Below, piece after piece: positions 46,486 through 58,500 of a stretch of DNA of 64,000 nt. The notes under the pieces were generated by a model, which was not told the DNA's origin, searched no databases, and saw nothing but the letters and a program-made list of their open reading frames with translations. Each line of letters starts with the position of its first letter. Within the stretch, counting starts at the first letter, position 1. The DNA lies in NCBI RefSeq assembly GCF_008831285.2, contig NC_045143.1:4783503-4847502 (forward strand), given 5' to 3'. The position numbers were made by a program, and so were the translations under genes. This DNA comes from Nymphaea colorata. Lineage: Eukaryota > Streptophyta > Magnoliopsida > Nymphaeales > Nymphaeaceae.

Positions 46486-47949
46486 TGTTGGTAATTCTTT
46501 GTCTTTCATGTCTTTTCATCCCAATGCTTGGAGAAACTGATTGACCTGAGGACAGTTTTGATTTAGATAACATTTATTATACATTGGAAAATTGAGATGT
46601 AGTTCAGTAGAACGAAAAGGAAAACTGAAATCTCACCAACAGGTGGTGGGCTGGAAGTGTGTCGAGCTGAACACCCTGAATTAAATCTCACTTTTGTTGA
46701 ACGAAAAATGAAAAAGAGAAACAAAATCTCAAAATGCATGTGTTCACTATTTAGATCTCTGGAAGTTAATCACCATCACGTAATGTCACTAATGGTTGGA
46801 TATAATCCGACAATTCTATTGAGATATGGATCCAAAGAGTCAGATTCAAGTGAGAAATTGATATCCACTTAGCAATCAGAGGCAGATATGCTGTAGGATT
46901 TTCCTTACTGGTGGGATTATCTGATTTTCATGGGCATTCAAATCCAAGTACCATGTGCGCAAAATTTGATATGGCCTTGTATCTTTTAAATCCATATAAC
47001 ATATCAGTTAAATTCAACAATTTATTACTCGGATAGATAATAGGTACATTAGTTTGGATATCAGAATCATAGTCAAGATCAAAATCTAACCAACCAGATA
47101 TGTTTATGTCTGATCTAAGTCTGACCCACTTCCACCTCTTGAAATTTAAATGCAAAAAGCCAAAGACTAAGCACAGGGACACTTTTCAACAGGCATTTTT
47201 GGGCAAGTTCTGCCTTGTCTTGGCCCATTTACCTTTCTTTTGGTGCTGTGAAAAGCCACTAAATCTCATGTGTCTTCCACTTACCCCGCCTTTATCATTC
47301 ATGTTCTTGGCACTTTCACCAGGAGAATTTGATGTACCTCTTCTTGTAAGCATGATAATTGATAAGGCGGGTCCAGTCTGAAAACCATGAAAAAGAGTCA
47401 GTGGATCAATCTGAGCCTCTGTGCTCGTTTGGATCTATCTGCTTGTTGCGGAACTGAAATGTGTTGGATTTGGATCAGCCAAATACATGGAACATTGGAA
47501 TACGAATCTCTCATCGAACAGCAACCAAAGTTTAACTTGAATCCGATCGCTTTGCAATTCGCAATTCTACGCTAGTTTTGAAGGTTGCATTTGATAGTCT
47601 CGGATCTAAAATTCGAAGTCATTTCAAAGTGTTTTGGAGGCAAAACAGGGCAACAAAATGGAACACTCTTCACATCTTCTTCCATTTTACATGTGATCGT
47701 CCTTACTTGAATAGTGATGTAAAAGTTAAAGCTGATTTTTTTTTTCTAAGAAAACCGAGTGGTCACTCTCAAAGTAGGGCACCTGGCTGCAGTAGAACAA
47801 TCTCTTTAGTCTGTAGTTCCTTCCTTAATGGTGTAAAACTTTGAGGTGAAGAAAGTCTCCTGATTTTTCTTTTTCTCCTCGCTACTTTTACACGTGCTCG
47901 GAATCTTTGCTGTTCTTTTCTTGGAAGCCTTACCAGTCCACCGGTTAGT
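46486..47949. other. Intergenic DNA with a short inverted repeat
   Basis: No gene was recognised. CCCGCCTTTATCAT near 47286 pairs imperfectly with TGATAAGGCGGG near 47360, giving a possible 85-bp hairpin element. Confidence 0.4.
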
Positions 47950-48136
47950 GAAGATTTTTTTTAGGGGCGGGTCAAATGGTTCAATGAACTTATTTGAGTA
48001 GGGCTGAATTAAAGCTGAATCCAAAAAATACACTACGCAACTAAAATTTTTTAATTTTTTTAATGTATTTTTTTTTTTTGCAATTACCCTGGGTGGGGCC
48101 ACGGCCTAGGCGGGCTCCCCCTCCCTCCGCCCCTGA
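47950..48136. repeat. Dispersed element with CCCTCCGCCCC end, copy 2
   Basis: It matches 28929-29108 (AAGATTTT, GGGTCAAATGGTTCAA, AAAAAATACACTACGCAACT, T run, GGTGGGGCC). It ends with GGGCTCCCCCTCCCTCCGCC, a terminus that copy 1 has lost. Confidence 0.55.
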
Positions 48137-48931
48137 CTGGCACAATGGTTGAGTGAGTGTTGATAGGCAGTCAGTTTCCAGTTTCAAACTCTTGTAACGT
48201 CAACTCATTATACTGTTAAAAAAAATTATACCAATATACAAGTTAAAACATGATCGAAAAACCAAAACTAGTGATTGAGATAAGAATGAAGACTTCAACC
48301 ATGACTCAAACAATCTCACTCACCTGAAATTAGAATAAAATATAGAAAAGAATTTATTGTCCGAGTTAAAGTTTGGTGCAGTTCGGCCCAAAGCACGACA
48401 TCATTTTTATAAAGCAAGAGAATTCCCATGTGCCAACGCTGGCGGTCCGACCTTACCCCTTTAATTAACTTAATTAATCAAAATCAAGGGAAGTGGTGGT
48501 CTGGTTCGTGCCCAAGTTGGTTGGGTCATGACAACGAGGTGGCTAGGAGCCAATGTGGCTTATACACGTGAGGGAAGACTTTGGCGACAGACAACATGCA
48601 AGTGCCGCCAATGTTTGTTGTTTTACTTTACTCCCATCCATGAGCTCTCTCTTTCAATGAACCTTCCACGTGAACATAAAATATGCCCAACAACAACCCA
48701 CCACTATATTATATATATATATATAGTGCCTCCTCTATGTGTCATGTATATGCGTCTTTTCTTGTTTAAGCTAATTGTACTGATACATGTAAAATATATA
48801 AAAATCCAAAAATGAAAAAAAATGCTGAAAATTTGGTATGTATATTGAATTTTACGAAATAATTAAAACTTAAACATGTAAAGTATGTTTCTTGGAATAT
48901 TAATTTATTAGAGGTTTATCTAATAGTGGGT

Positions 48932-48934
<3 letters not shown>
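48137..48934. other. Intergenic DNA, no gene recognised
   Basis: AT-rich, with a short TA run near 48706-48725. Confidence 0.4.
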
Positions 48935-48976
<42 letters not shown>

Positions 48977-49149
48977 GGTGACTCGAACTGTTCAGAGTCA
49001 CCTAGCCATGTAATGAAGATCATTCGAGAGAAAAACGCAAAGAAAAAAAGATAAAACTAATATTATACGACAAAAATACTATCATTTTTTTCTCTTTATT
49101 TTTCTCTTAACCGTCTATCATTAGACAAATTAGAGTCACTATATATATA
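48935..49149 (+). repeat. TA microsatellite plus Micron-like element
   Basis: (TA)n at 48935-48975, then a core with AGAGAAAAACGCAAAGAAAA and TTTATTTTTCTCTTAACCGT, then a short ACTATATATATA end near 49139-49149. The core is related to those near 20.75 kb and, inverted, 29.9-30.0 kb. Confidence 0.55.
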
Positions 49150-50021
49150 AAAGCTACCAAATGTTGTCGGATGACAAAATATTTAACAACTTTTGCTAAA
49201 ATCAATATGCCACGGGAGCATTTGACAATAGTTTATTATTTAGCAGCGGTCGTACTTTTGACGATGCTTTATAATGTTTTTAACAACGAAATATAAATAT
49301 TTAGCCATCCGGCAATCCAACAGGCTCAACTTGTAAACTTTAATATGATTTTTCCTCAAAGAAAGAAGGAGGGCAGAAGCCAGAAAGAAGTTAGAACTTC
49401 AAAAAACTATTTCTGTGTATAATGCCTAACGAATTTTGTACTGTCGAAAACTACATATATGTGGGCGTTTGCGGTTCCAATTGGCAGCAGATCAACGTTG
49501 AAAGTTTGTTGGTGTCTTAATAAAATCAAGGAAGAAAATCAAAGAGAAGCACGAGAAAATGGTGGGGAGAAAATTAGAGAGAAACTGGGCCCGAGGTGCC
49601 TTTCATCGAGCCGATTAATTCAGTCCGTACGATCAAACTAGGCTCGCTTTTACGCTGAGTCGAGTCGAGCTCGAGCTTACAACAAATAAACAAAGCTCAA
49701 TGATCAATCTAAGATTCGGTTTATCAAATGAATCGGTCAGCTGAATCGGTTGTGGACTGGCTAAAAATAATTACAAAAATTATTATCTAAATATCACACT
49801 CTTAAAAAATAGTTAAAAGTGAATGCATGGTACTCTTAGAAGTTGATATTTAAGGCTGATTAGGGCTGACTTTAAGAACATTGGTACCAACCACTTTTTG
49901 CCACTTACCAACCCAAAAAATTAGTTTAGAATCTTAGTTGCTTAAACAGCTTTGAAAAAAGCGGTTACCGTATTAGGTGGGAATCACGAGAACCCGCGTT
50001 CTACCGTTTCACCATAGAGGT

Positions 50022-50284
50022 AAGCTTGGGCATCAGGTCAGGCCGGCTGAACACCCAAAACTCGGGTCCAGGCCTAGCATGATTAAATTTAAAAAAAATA
50101 TTTTTAATATAAAATAATATATAAATATAATTAATTGTAATAAAATATTATATATATATATATTAATTAATAAACATAAAAAAAATTATCACCCGAGCTT
50201 ATCAAGCCCAACCGGGCCGGCCCCTTACCCCTTTTCTCAGGTTCGGGCGGGTACCTAAAGGTAGCTGGCCCGGTGCCCAGCCTT
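50022..50284 (+). repeat. hAT-like MITE, copy 3, complete with target duplication
   Basis: This 263-bp element begins AAGCTTGGGCATCAGG and ends TGCCCAGCCTT, whose inverse AAGGCTGGGCA pairs with the start. It is flanked by ATAGAGGT (50014-50021) and ATAGAGAT (50285-50292). It has GC-rich arms and an AT-rich core like copies 1 and 2. Confidence 0.75.
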
Positions 50285-50292
50285 ATAGAGAT

Positions 50293-52300
50293 GTATTTTC
50301 GTCTTATAAAAGGCAAGAGTATTTTTGTCATTTTCAGTCGCTAACACATAATCTTTTGTTTGGGAGGCCTAATATGAAAAGGAAAAATAGACAAAATATG
50401 GCTGACGCAAATAGGTTGGAAAAAAAGACAGACATGTCATGATCGATCAACTCTTAGTTTTAAATAAAGAAACTTTCTCATGTAAACAGTCTTTCTACAA
50501 ATCCATTTTTTTTCACATTCTTTCTATAGAGAAATATAGATTTGTTGTACAACGAACCACAACTTTCTGTTTTTCTGTTTTCCTTTTAATTAAATTAGTT
50601 GTTCTTTGGGTACCAAAGATGGGGAGTTAGACCAACTTCTATGAGATCATGCCAAGAATAGCACATTTTAAATATTGAACTCTTAACCTTCTTCAACCTG
50701 AAAACATCAAATAAAACCTATAATGAATCCCCACAAATATGCCTACATAATAAATTATATATATATATATTCAGGGGTGCGCTCCAAAAATTAATATAAA
50801 AACATTTCATGAACTAGCATGGAAAACATTGTCCAAAGTATAAAATCAACATTCAGCGAATAGATGATGACGGCAGGCAAACAAGAGCGTTGACACATTT
50901 GATTTTCAATGGGAATAACTACTTAAAACAGTTTCACTAACATCATCCATAACGTAACAATGGTGTAAAAACTTTGAATGCAGCCCTAGTTCTTCACTCA
51001 TTCGGGAAAAGTCGCTCTCACATTAAGGAACCAAAGCAGCCTTGAATCCCAGGGGCACAATCAAAGACCGAAAAGCTTCGGCCTCTTCGAGGTATCTTTC
51101 CTTCCCTCCATGTATAAAACAGGGTTCTTCAAAATATGGTCTGGTTTTGTGGACCATATTGTAAAATAATTCTTGACTTACGCGCGTTTACCATATGCTA
51201 AACTTTTTGGCAACTTGTTTGCAGAATAATAATTCATTCGTTAAGAAGTTTACTTTCATGAAAACAATAACAAATATTAACTATATTTACTTAATGGTGC
51301 AGAAAAATACAAAAATTGCTGAAATACACACTTTGAAGGCTTTTTTTGCAGTATGGTCCATTAGGCAGGATTTTTCTTTATTACTGAATAAGGCACAAGA
51401 AAACAGAGCAAAAAAAGAAAGCAGGTCCCAACAAGAGAAGATTTGTGTTGTATGCTGAGCATGTCAAAAGACACAAGTACTTTCTTTCCATTAGCGGATT
51501 TTTGTTACCTTTTACTTTTCCAATCAAACACCCAAGTTAGTGTTGTGTGCCGACTGCTCACATTCACTCAATTTCTCGCCGTAACTTTCAGAAGTTGGCA
51601 CGGTCTGCTATTTTTGGACAATTTATCTTTTGGATTAAATGTAACAAGGAATGAACCGACAGGATGAAGTGTCCCCGCGACATAAAATCTAAGTTTCTGT
51701 TTTCTCCCCCCCCTCTTTGGCTGTTCTTTCGTGGATCCCCGTGACGTGCAAAATTGGTTCCTTGAAAAGCGGCAGATTCAGCAACAAAACCAACTCCACT
51801 ATTCAGAAAAGATCACCACTTGTCGAGCAGAACTCGGTGTGAGACAAGCTCCTTCTTCCACGTCTTCAACTACTTATCAAACAATGGAAAGACAGATGTT
51901 AGAGAGAGAGAATTTTAGATACAAGAAAACTTGAAAAGATTATGTGGGCATCCCAACTAAGCTTTCTTTCTCGCCAATCAAACACAATAATACTAGTTTA
52001 GCACTTTAACTTACTAATGAGACGTGTATGATCATGCATCCCGTCTCAAAACCTCCTACTTTTTTCATTCCTTCTCTTTTCTTCTTCTCGCTTCTCATAA
52101 TTGATCAAACATGGTGTTGCTTTTCTCTTTACACGCGGCGAGATGGCTGCTGCTTGGCTTGATTCTTGAATGCTTCCGAGAGAATGAATCGTTTCTCTAA
52201 AAGGCCGCGAAGGAAATGGGAATTTAATACATCCCACAACATATTCTAGTATTCTATCGTGAAAGGATCCGGTTGAACAAAAGGAAAGAGAAAGGCGACG
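50293..52300. other. Intergenic DNA upstream of the glycine-rich protein gene
   Basis: Only short frames. One at 51731-51934 encodes 67 residues without a known domain. No RNA gene was recognised. Confidence 0.4.
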
Positions 52301-52305
52301 CCTCC

Positions 52306-52325
52306 CTCTCTCTCTCTCTCTCTCG
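52306..52325. repeat. TC microsatellite in the likely leader
   Basis: (CT)n about 230 nt before the start codon of the glycine-rich protein gene, probably within or near its 5' untranslated region. Confidence 0.8.
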
Positions 52326-52553
52326 TTGTTTAGTTCTTCTCTCGAGTCATCTTTCTCTCTCACCATTCGGAGAAGGCTGCCACCGTTTCAATATAAATTT
52401 CTCAAAGGAGGACACCTTGCATTCTTCTCCTCTCCGTTCGATTCCTTCTCTTTATTGCTTCTGTTCGTAAGGGGATCGATGGATAGGTAGAAACGGAAAT
52501 GGGATAGATTTTGATTCTGGGGATGGGATATTGACGAGCGTCGGAGACGGTTA

Positions 52554-55500
52554 ATGGCAGCGTTCAGCAATCAATCGGTCGTCCCCCTCGCCCTTCTGTT
52601 CATCGCTTTCTCCGTTCTCCAAAACCCTAGAATCTCGGCCTCCTCCTCCGCGTCGTTCTCTTATTCCATCATCGAGGGAGCTTCCTGCGAGGAAGATTTG
52701 AACGGGACTGGGTCGTTTGACAGTCTTTGCGTTCTGAACACCAGCGTAGGCCTAGAGAACGATCTTTACATCAGGGGGAAGGGGGACCTGCGGGTCGAGC
52801 CGGGGGTTTCTTTGAGTTGCCCGATCGCCGGGTGCGTCATCGATGTGAATATCTCCGGGAGTTTGGAACTGGGGAAGAGTTCGTCGATCGTTGCGGGGAC
52901 GGTCGTCGTCGGAGCGGCGAACGCGAGCTTAGATGAGGGGGCGCTGATCAATTGCACCGGTTTGGGAGGGAAGCCGCCTGATCAGACGAGCGGGACGCCG
53001 CTTGGGGTCGACGGCGCGGGAGGTGGGCATGGCGGGAGGGGTGCATGCTGCATCAAGGATGACAGGAAGCTTCCTGAGGATGTATGGGGTGGGGATGCGT
53101 ATTCTTGGTCGACGCTAGCAGAGCCATGGAGCTATGGCAGCAAGGGCGGCACGATGAGTAAGGAGGTGGATACGGGGGGTGGAGGAGGAGGAAGGATCAA
53201 GATTATTGTTGAGGATATCTTGGATGTGAACGGGAATATATGTGCTGATGGCGGAGATGCAAGTCTCACAGGTGGCGGGGGCTCTGGTGGGAGCATCATT
53301 CTTAAAGCATATAAAATGTACTTTTTTCTCAACTCAATTTATTCCGATTATTTTTCCGCTCTTGTAGTATTTTTGTGTTCTAATTTTCCTGTCATGGATT
53401 CGTTTTCTTAAAGATAGATCAGCTATAAATGTTCTGTAGTGCTGATGCTTATCTGAGTTCTGCATTATCAGTCTTGTGTAAGAGACCGTTTTTTTAGAGA
53501 TAGCGAAACCAAGATTGCCACGGGCTCCGTTCTTAGGTAGATGAATCAACATAGGCTGATTATAATTGTGGTGGTCGCTGAGAAGTTATTTTTAAACCAG
53601 TGCAGTGGGTTTTCATGATTTATTTGGTGGTTACCTAGGAATTATTTTGTATATAGCTACTTGATGTATTCGCGCGTCTTGTGAAACTTATTAGGAAGTA
53701 AGAGCTGCTGCACTCTTTTCTTTTTTCTTATTTTTAACGGTACTTTGACTGCATCTTGACAATAGAAGTGAAAAAAGCCTGGCGTACTATCATTGAAGTG
53801 GGAAGCGATAACCTAAAGTTAGTTGCTTAAAGTCAATAGATGTTGAATGGCCAGTAGAATGTTCTTCAGTAAGTTAATTAGTCTCTTTACTTCAGGAAGA
53901 AATAAATAATATTTATTCTATCTGTTTTGTGGACTGAAACAGAGGAAAGAATATAAATGCTCAATAACTTTCATTGAGAAGCATTTTTAACATGGCATTA
54001 GGTGTAGTTTTCCAGACTGATGGACCTTGTTTTTTGTTAAACGAGAAGGAAGGGAAATGGAAAAATAAGTGCCTCTGGAGGAAATGGTTGGGCTGGAGGT
54101 GGAGGTGGAAGGATTGCCATTGACATCTTTAGCCGTCATGAAGATCCAGAAATTTTGGTTCATGGTAAACTTCATTAATTGCTTCAAACTTTTTTCCTAT
54201 TGGTTGGCTATTTCTTTGCACTTCTCATTGTTTTTGGGTAGAATTTTGTAGATTTATACTTTCTTTTGAAATTGCCCTGGTCGAGATATATATACGTTTT
54301 AGGTTTTTATTTTCATGGAATTTGATGCAAGTATATCCATTGACTTAACAACTATGTAATTTTTTATAACGACTACCGACCATACTATTTTGGTTGAATC
54401 TCTTGAATCTCTGTTGACTTGTTTGTCATTTTGTCTATATATTTATTTTATTCTTTCTTGTTTTCAGTGCTTATTGAGCCTTGTTGGACTTTCCACACAC
54501 ATCAAGGTTCACAAAATAAGTGCATTTACATAAACTGATGGTACTACAAGTACTCTAGCATGTTCTTCTATAGTTATACTTTTGTGGTTATATGCACTTT
54601 TGCTTCCTTGGCGGAATGATCATTGGAAGGTTGGCTTTGTATTTCTTTGTCATGATAGAAGATCATGTTCATTCACTTCGGTTATTTCTTGAGGGAATGA
54701 ACTGTAATTTGATGCTGATTAAAATTGGAAATATGCGTTTCTGGTTTTTGAGTCATAAGTGATATTTCCAATCATTCTTATCTTTTAGTCTTTAATGGGT
54801 TCATCAAGGATCCAGCAAAAAACCTTGTGAATCTTTGGTGAAGGAAATATTGAGCTTGTCTGTCATTGTTCTCTCATCTTTTCAGTTTTCACCTTGCTTA
54901 TCATGCATTGCTTGTTTAAATATGATTTCTGTAATGAGGCATTGCCATATTGATTGGACGCTAATGTGCTCTAGCAGATCTCACTTCTGTTTTTGCTTTG
55001 AGTGTCCTGCCTTCTTCCTTGCCCTGGTGCTCTTCATGGGGCATGTGATAAAGAGTATTCTGTTTGTTCTCCAAAATGTAACAGTGAGTAGCTTAGGAAT
55101 GGAGGTTTAGCTTTGTGTATCTCCCTATGTTGGCTATGCCTTTGGTTGATGGTGTGTCAAACTCACTGAAGTTGATGTATCATGTATGTTAAGCATCAAT
55201 GTATTTTTCTAGGTATCTCTGAGTTACCTTTCCAATCAAAGAACACATTTTTTAGCATAAAAGTTGTTTATTAATTCCTTAAATCGGACATGAGAAATAT
55301 TGATGGCTTTATAGTGACTGGATTCATTATTTCTTTGGTACTCCTCTTGTTTATTCTGCAGGTGGAATAAGCCATGGTTGTCCTGAAAATTGTGGTGCGG
55401 CTGGAACACTTTTTGACTCTGTTCCTCGAAGTCTCATAATGAGCAATCACAACTTGACGACTGAGACTGATACGCTTCTTCTAGAGTTGCCTAATCAGCC

Positions 55501-58500
55501 TCTTTGGACAAATGTTTTCATTAGAAACCATGCACGAGTTGTTGTTCCTCTATTGTGGAGCCGTGTGCAGGTGGTGTGTCATAGACCTTTTGAAATTCTC
55601 TTTTCTCCATGTTTGTGCTTGTGCCATTACTGTTGTTATGCGGTTTTTCATATTTAGATGCAGAGTGGTGTTCCTTATTCATTAACTTTTTCTTCGTAAT
55701 CTTGTTATGCTAGTCTTTTGATTTTGCTGGCTTCCAATTTTTTTTATGTCTAAAGGATCATTAAATATTGGTGCTTGTGGCTAATGTGTGATACGAAATG
55801 TTGTAGTATGGTTGGATCGGTGGCAATTGGCTGCAGTTGGTCAACTAAATGAGCTTTTGGATTTATACACTATGTCACTGTCTATGTTATTAAAAACTTA
55901 AAAGCATTAGGTGGAGCCTAGGGGTTTAGTAGTGCCTAGAGCTTAGGCAACTAGGCCAGACTTTTTTATGTGGTACAAAAAGAATTAGAAACTAACAAAT
56001 TTGTGACACTAAATGTTACATAGAAAATTGAACTGTCTCCCTCTAAAACAATCGATCAGTCAATTTATAAAAAGTAACAATAACTCAAAAGAGAGAGCCC
56101 TTAAGATTAATGTTTAGTTTGTTCATAGAGCTCGAGCATGCAAAATATGCTAATGTTCTAAAAAACCCATTGTCAATTGTAAGAGAAGGAGCATAATTCT
56201 TCAACTGAATCACACAGACACACAAAGTATTAAAATGCAGTCATAGGCCCTGATATTTAATTATTTATATGTATGCCATAAGAAGAAGTGCAAGGGAAAA
56301 AAAGTATTGAAATAGACAGAAAACAGTTCAAAGTTTCAAACTTCAAATAAAAAGCAGGACGACAGAAGAAGAAAAATATGAAAACAAAAAAGAAAATAAA
56401 CCATGTTTAAAATAAAAAAGGGGATGATGGAAGAAAAATGAGAAAAATTAAACAAGGAAAAAGAAAGGAAAAAACAATTAAAATTAAAAAAGCAGGACAA
56501 TGGAAGAAGAAGAAGAAGCGGAGTTAAGGAAGAAGGAAAAGCCAATTAAAATAAGCAAACAGCACAAGAAGATGAAGAAGGAGAAAAAGAAAGAAGGAAG
56601 AAGAAGAAAGAAAGAAGGAAAAAGATGAACAAACAAAACATGAGAAGAATATGATGAGAGAAGAAGAAGAAAGGGAAGAAAAGAAGTTTGAACTTTTATT
56701 GCTTTACCTGCTTGCAGTCTGAAAGCATGTGTCTCTTCCCCCTCCTCTCTCTCACGTTTGCAGTTCTGTCATGCAATTTGGGATCAGGACAGCCAGCAGC
56801 ACATTTTCTCTTCCTATTCTCTTTGGTTTTTTATTCTTTCAAATGATTACATCAGCTTTTCACAATTTTTTCTTATTTACAATTTTATCATTTATGTTCT
56901 CTGTTTTTTCTCCTAAAACAGTTTTCTCATGTAAAAGACCTAGGCAACTCTAGCTGTTGCAAAATGCCTCATCACCTGCATGACTGGGCAGCCTAGGTGT
57001 ACCTTCAAGTACATAGTTCTCCTTTCAATTTATGTTTAGTGCTTTAAAGCTTGTCGATCGTTCTTCAGTTGAAGGATAAAATAAAATTCTTGGTTCCCGA
57101 TATGTTGGATATGTGGGGATCTTATGTTATGGTATATCTCTTGAGTGCAATGACTACTGAGCTATTGAGAGCTTCTGCAAGATCCTTTTGGGAGTTTGGT
57201 TTTGGCATTTGATTCATGAAGAGCTAGCTTAGGCATTAAATAAAATTCACGTCATCTTGTGAAGACATGATAGGTAATATGTAAAAATAGGTGGCTGTGT
57301 GGCAGTGTTCATGCTAAACTTTCAGAGGGAGATATTTGGCTGCTTATTTTCAGGAAGCATCCAATGTGACATGCGAGTTTGGTCAATGCTGTGCTGTTTA
57401 TTATTTGTGGTTTATTACCCCCAATGACAGGTTCGAGGACAACTTAGCTTATTGTGTCGTGGAATTCTCACATTTGGCCTCAGTCACTATCCTTTTTCCG
57501 AGTTTGAGCTCATGTCTGAGGAGCTTCTCATGAGTGATTCAGTAATAAAGGTATATGGATCAGCTTTTCTTTTTTTTTTTCTTTTTTTTGCTTTGACAAG
57601 TTTTCTTAACTGACACATGCATGGCTTGCTTTTGACGTGTGCACCCAGCTGCGACCTGCCTAGTTAACTATCTTTGTCATGAGCATGTTTTACAAAACCA
57701 ACTGCATGGATGTGGTTTGCATGTTATAAGCCATCAGAATGTTAAAAATAGGTTTTCTTGACTTATAGATAAGATTTTGTAAGCCAAGGAAGTTCTAACT
57801 GTTAATTTGTGAATCATTGTAAATAATATATGGACATTGGAAAAACATGATTTTTTTTGTTTCCTGGGTTATCACATGCATGCAGTTAGCTTTATGAATA
57901 ATGCACTTAGAAATGAAATATTGAGCTAGAGCCTCTTTCACGAGTCTACACTATATTTATAATTATGTAGTCTCTAGATTGTGTCAACGATTTAATGGTG
58001 GCAAGCAACCCCAAGCCATTGGATAGAGGGAAAATTTGTCGCTAGGGTGTTCTTATATAAAATGGAAAAGCAAAGGTAATGGATTAGGTACTTTCAAGTT
58101 TCATAAAAAGAAAATTGCCCTGCAAAAGAAGCGATTCTTCTTTTTATGTTAAGGACATCTCAAGTGGACATTTCCAAGAAATTGAAAACTAAAATAATGA
58201 GATTTTATAAAATCTTTTAAGACATTAATTTCTAGATGGTATTGGAGTTGGTTGAACACATTTACTAAAATAACCCAAGCCACTTTGAGTAAGGCCTGCG
58301 TAGAAATATGTTGCTGCTTGGGTAAAGAAATCAGCAATAGTATTTATGTAATTTGTAGGTGCAAGTAACTCCTCTTGAGGTGACTCTCCCACGTAAAAAA
58401 TCACCTAATCAGTTAGAGACAAGGATTAATGGGAAGACATTTACATTATTATTCTCAAACTGTGTTTGTGACATGTATAATATGCATATCTGTTTATGTG

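Noticed and set aside
51731..51934. 67-codon frame with VQNWFLEKRQ, reminiscent of homeodomain helix 3
   Set aside because: The rest of the homeodomain is absent, the key N-R residues after WF do not fit, and there is no splice context.
58357..58440. Possible extra exon of the glycine-rich gene after a TTTGTAG acceptor
   Set aside because: The conserved family sequence passes directly from MSDSVIK to VYGALRM, and exons 57431-57550 and 58627-58755 already join in phase.
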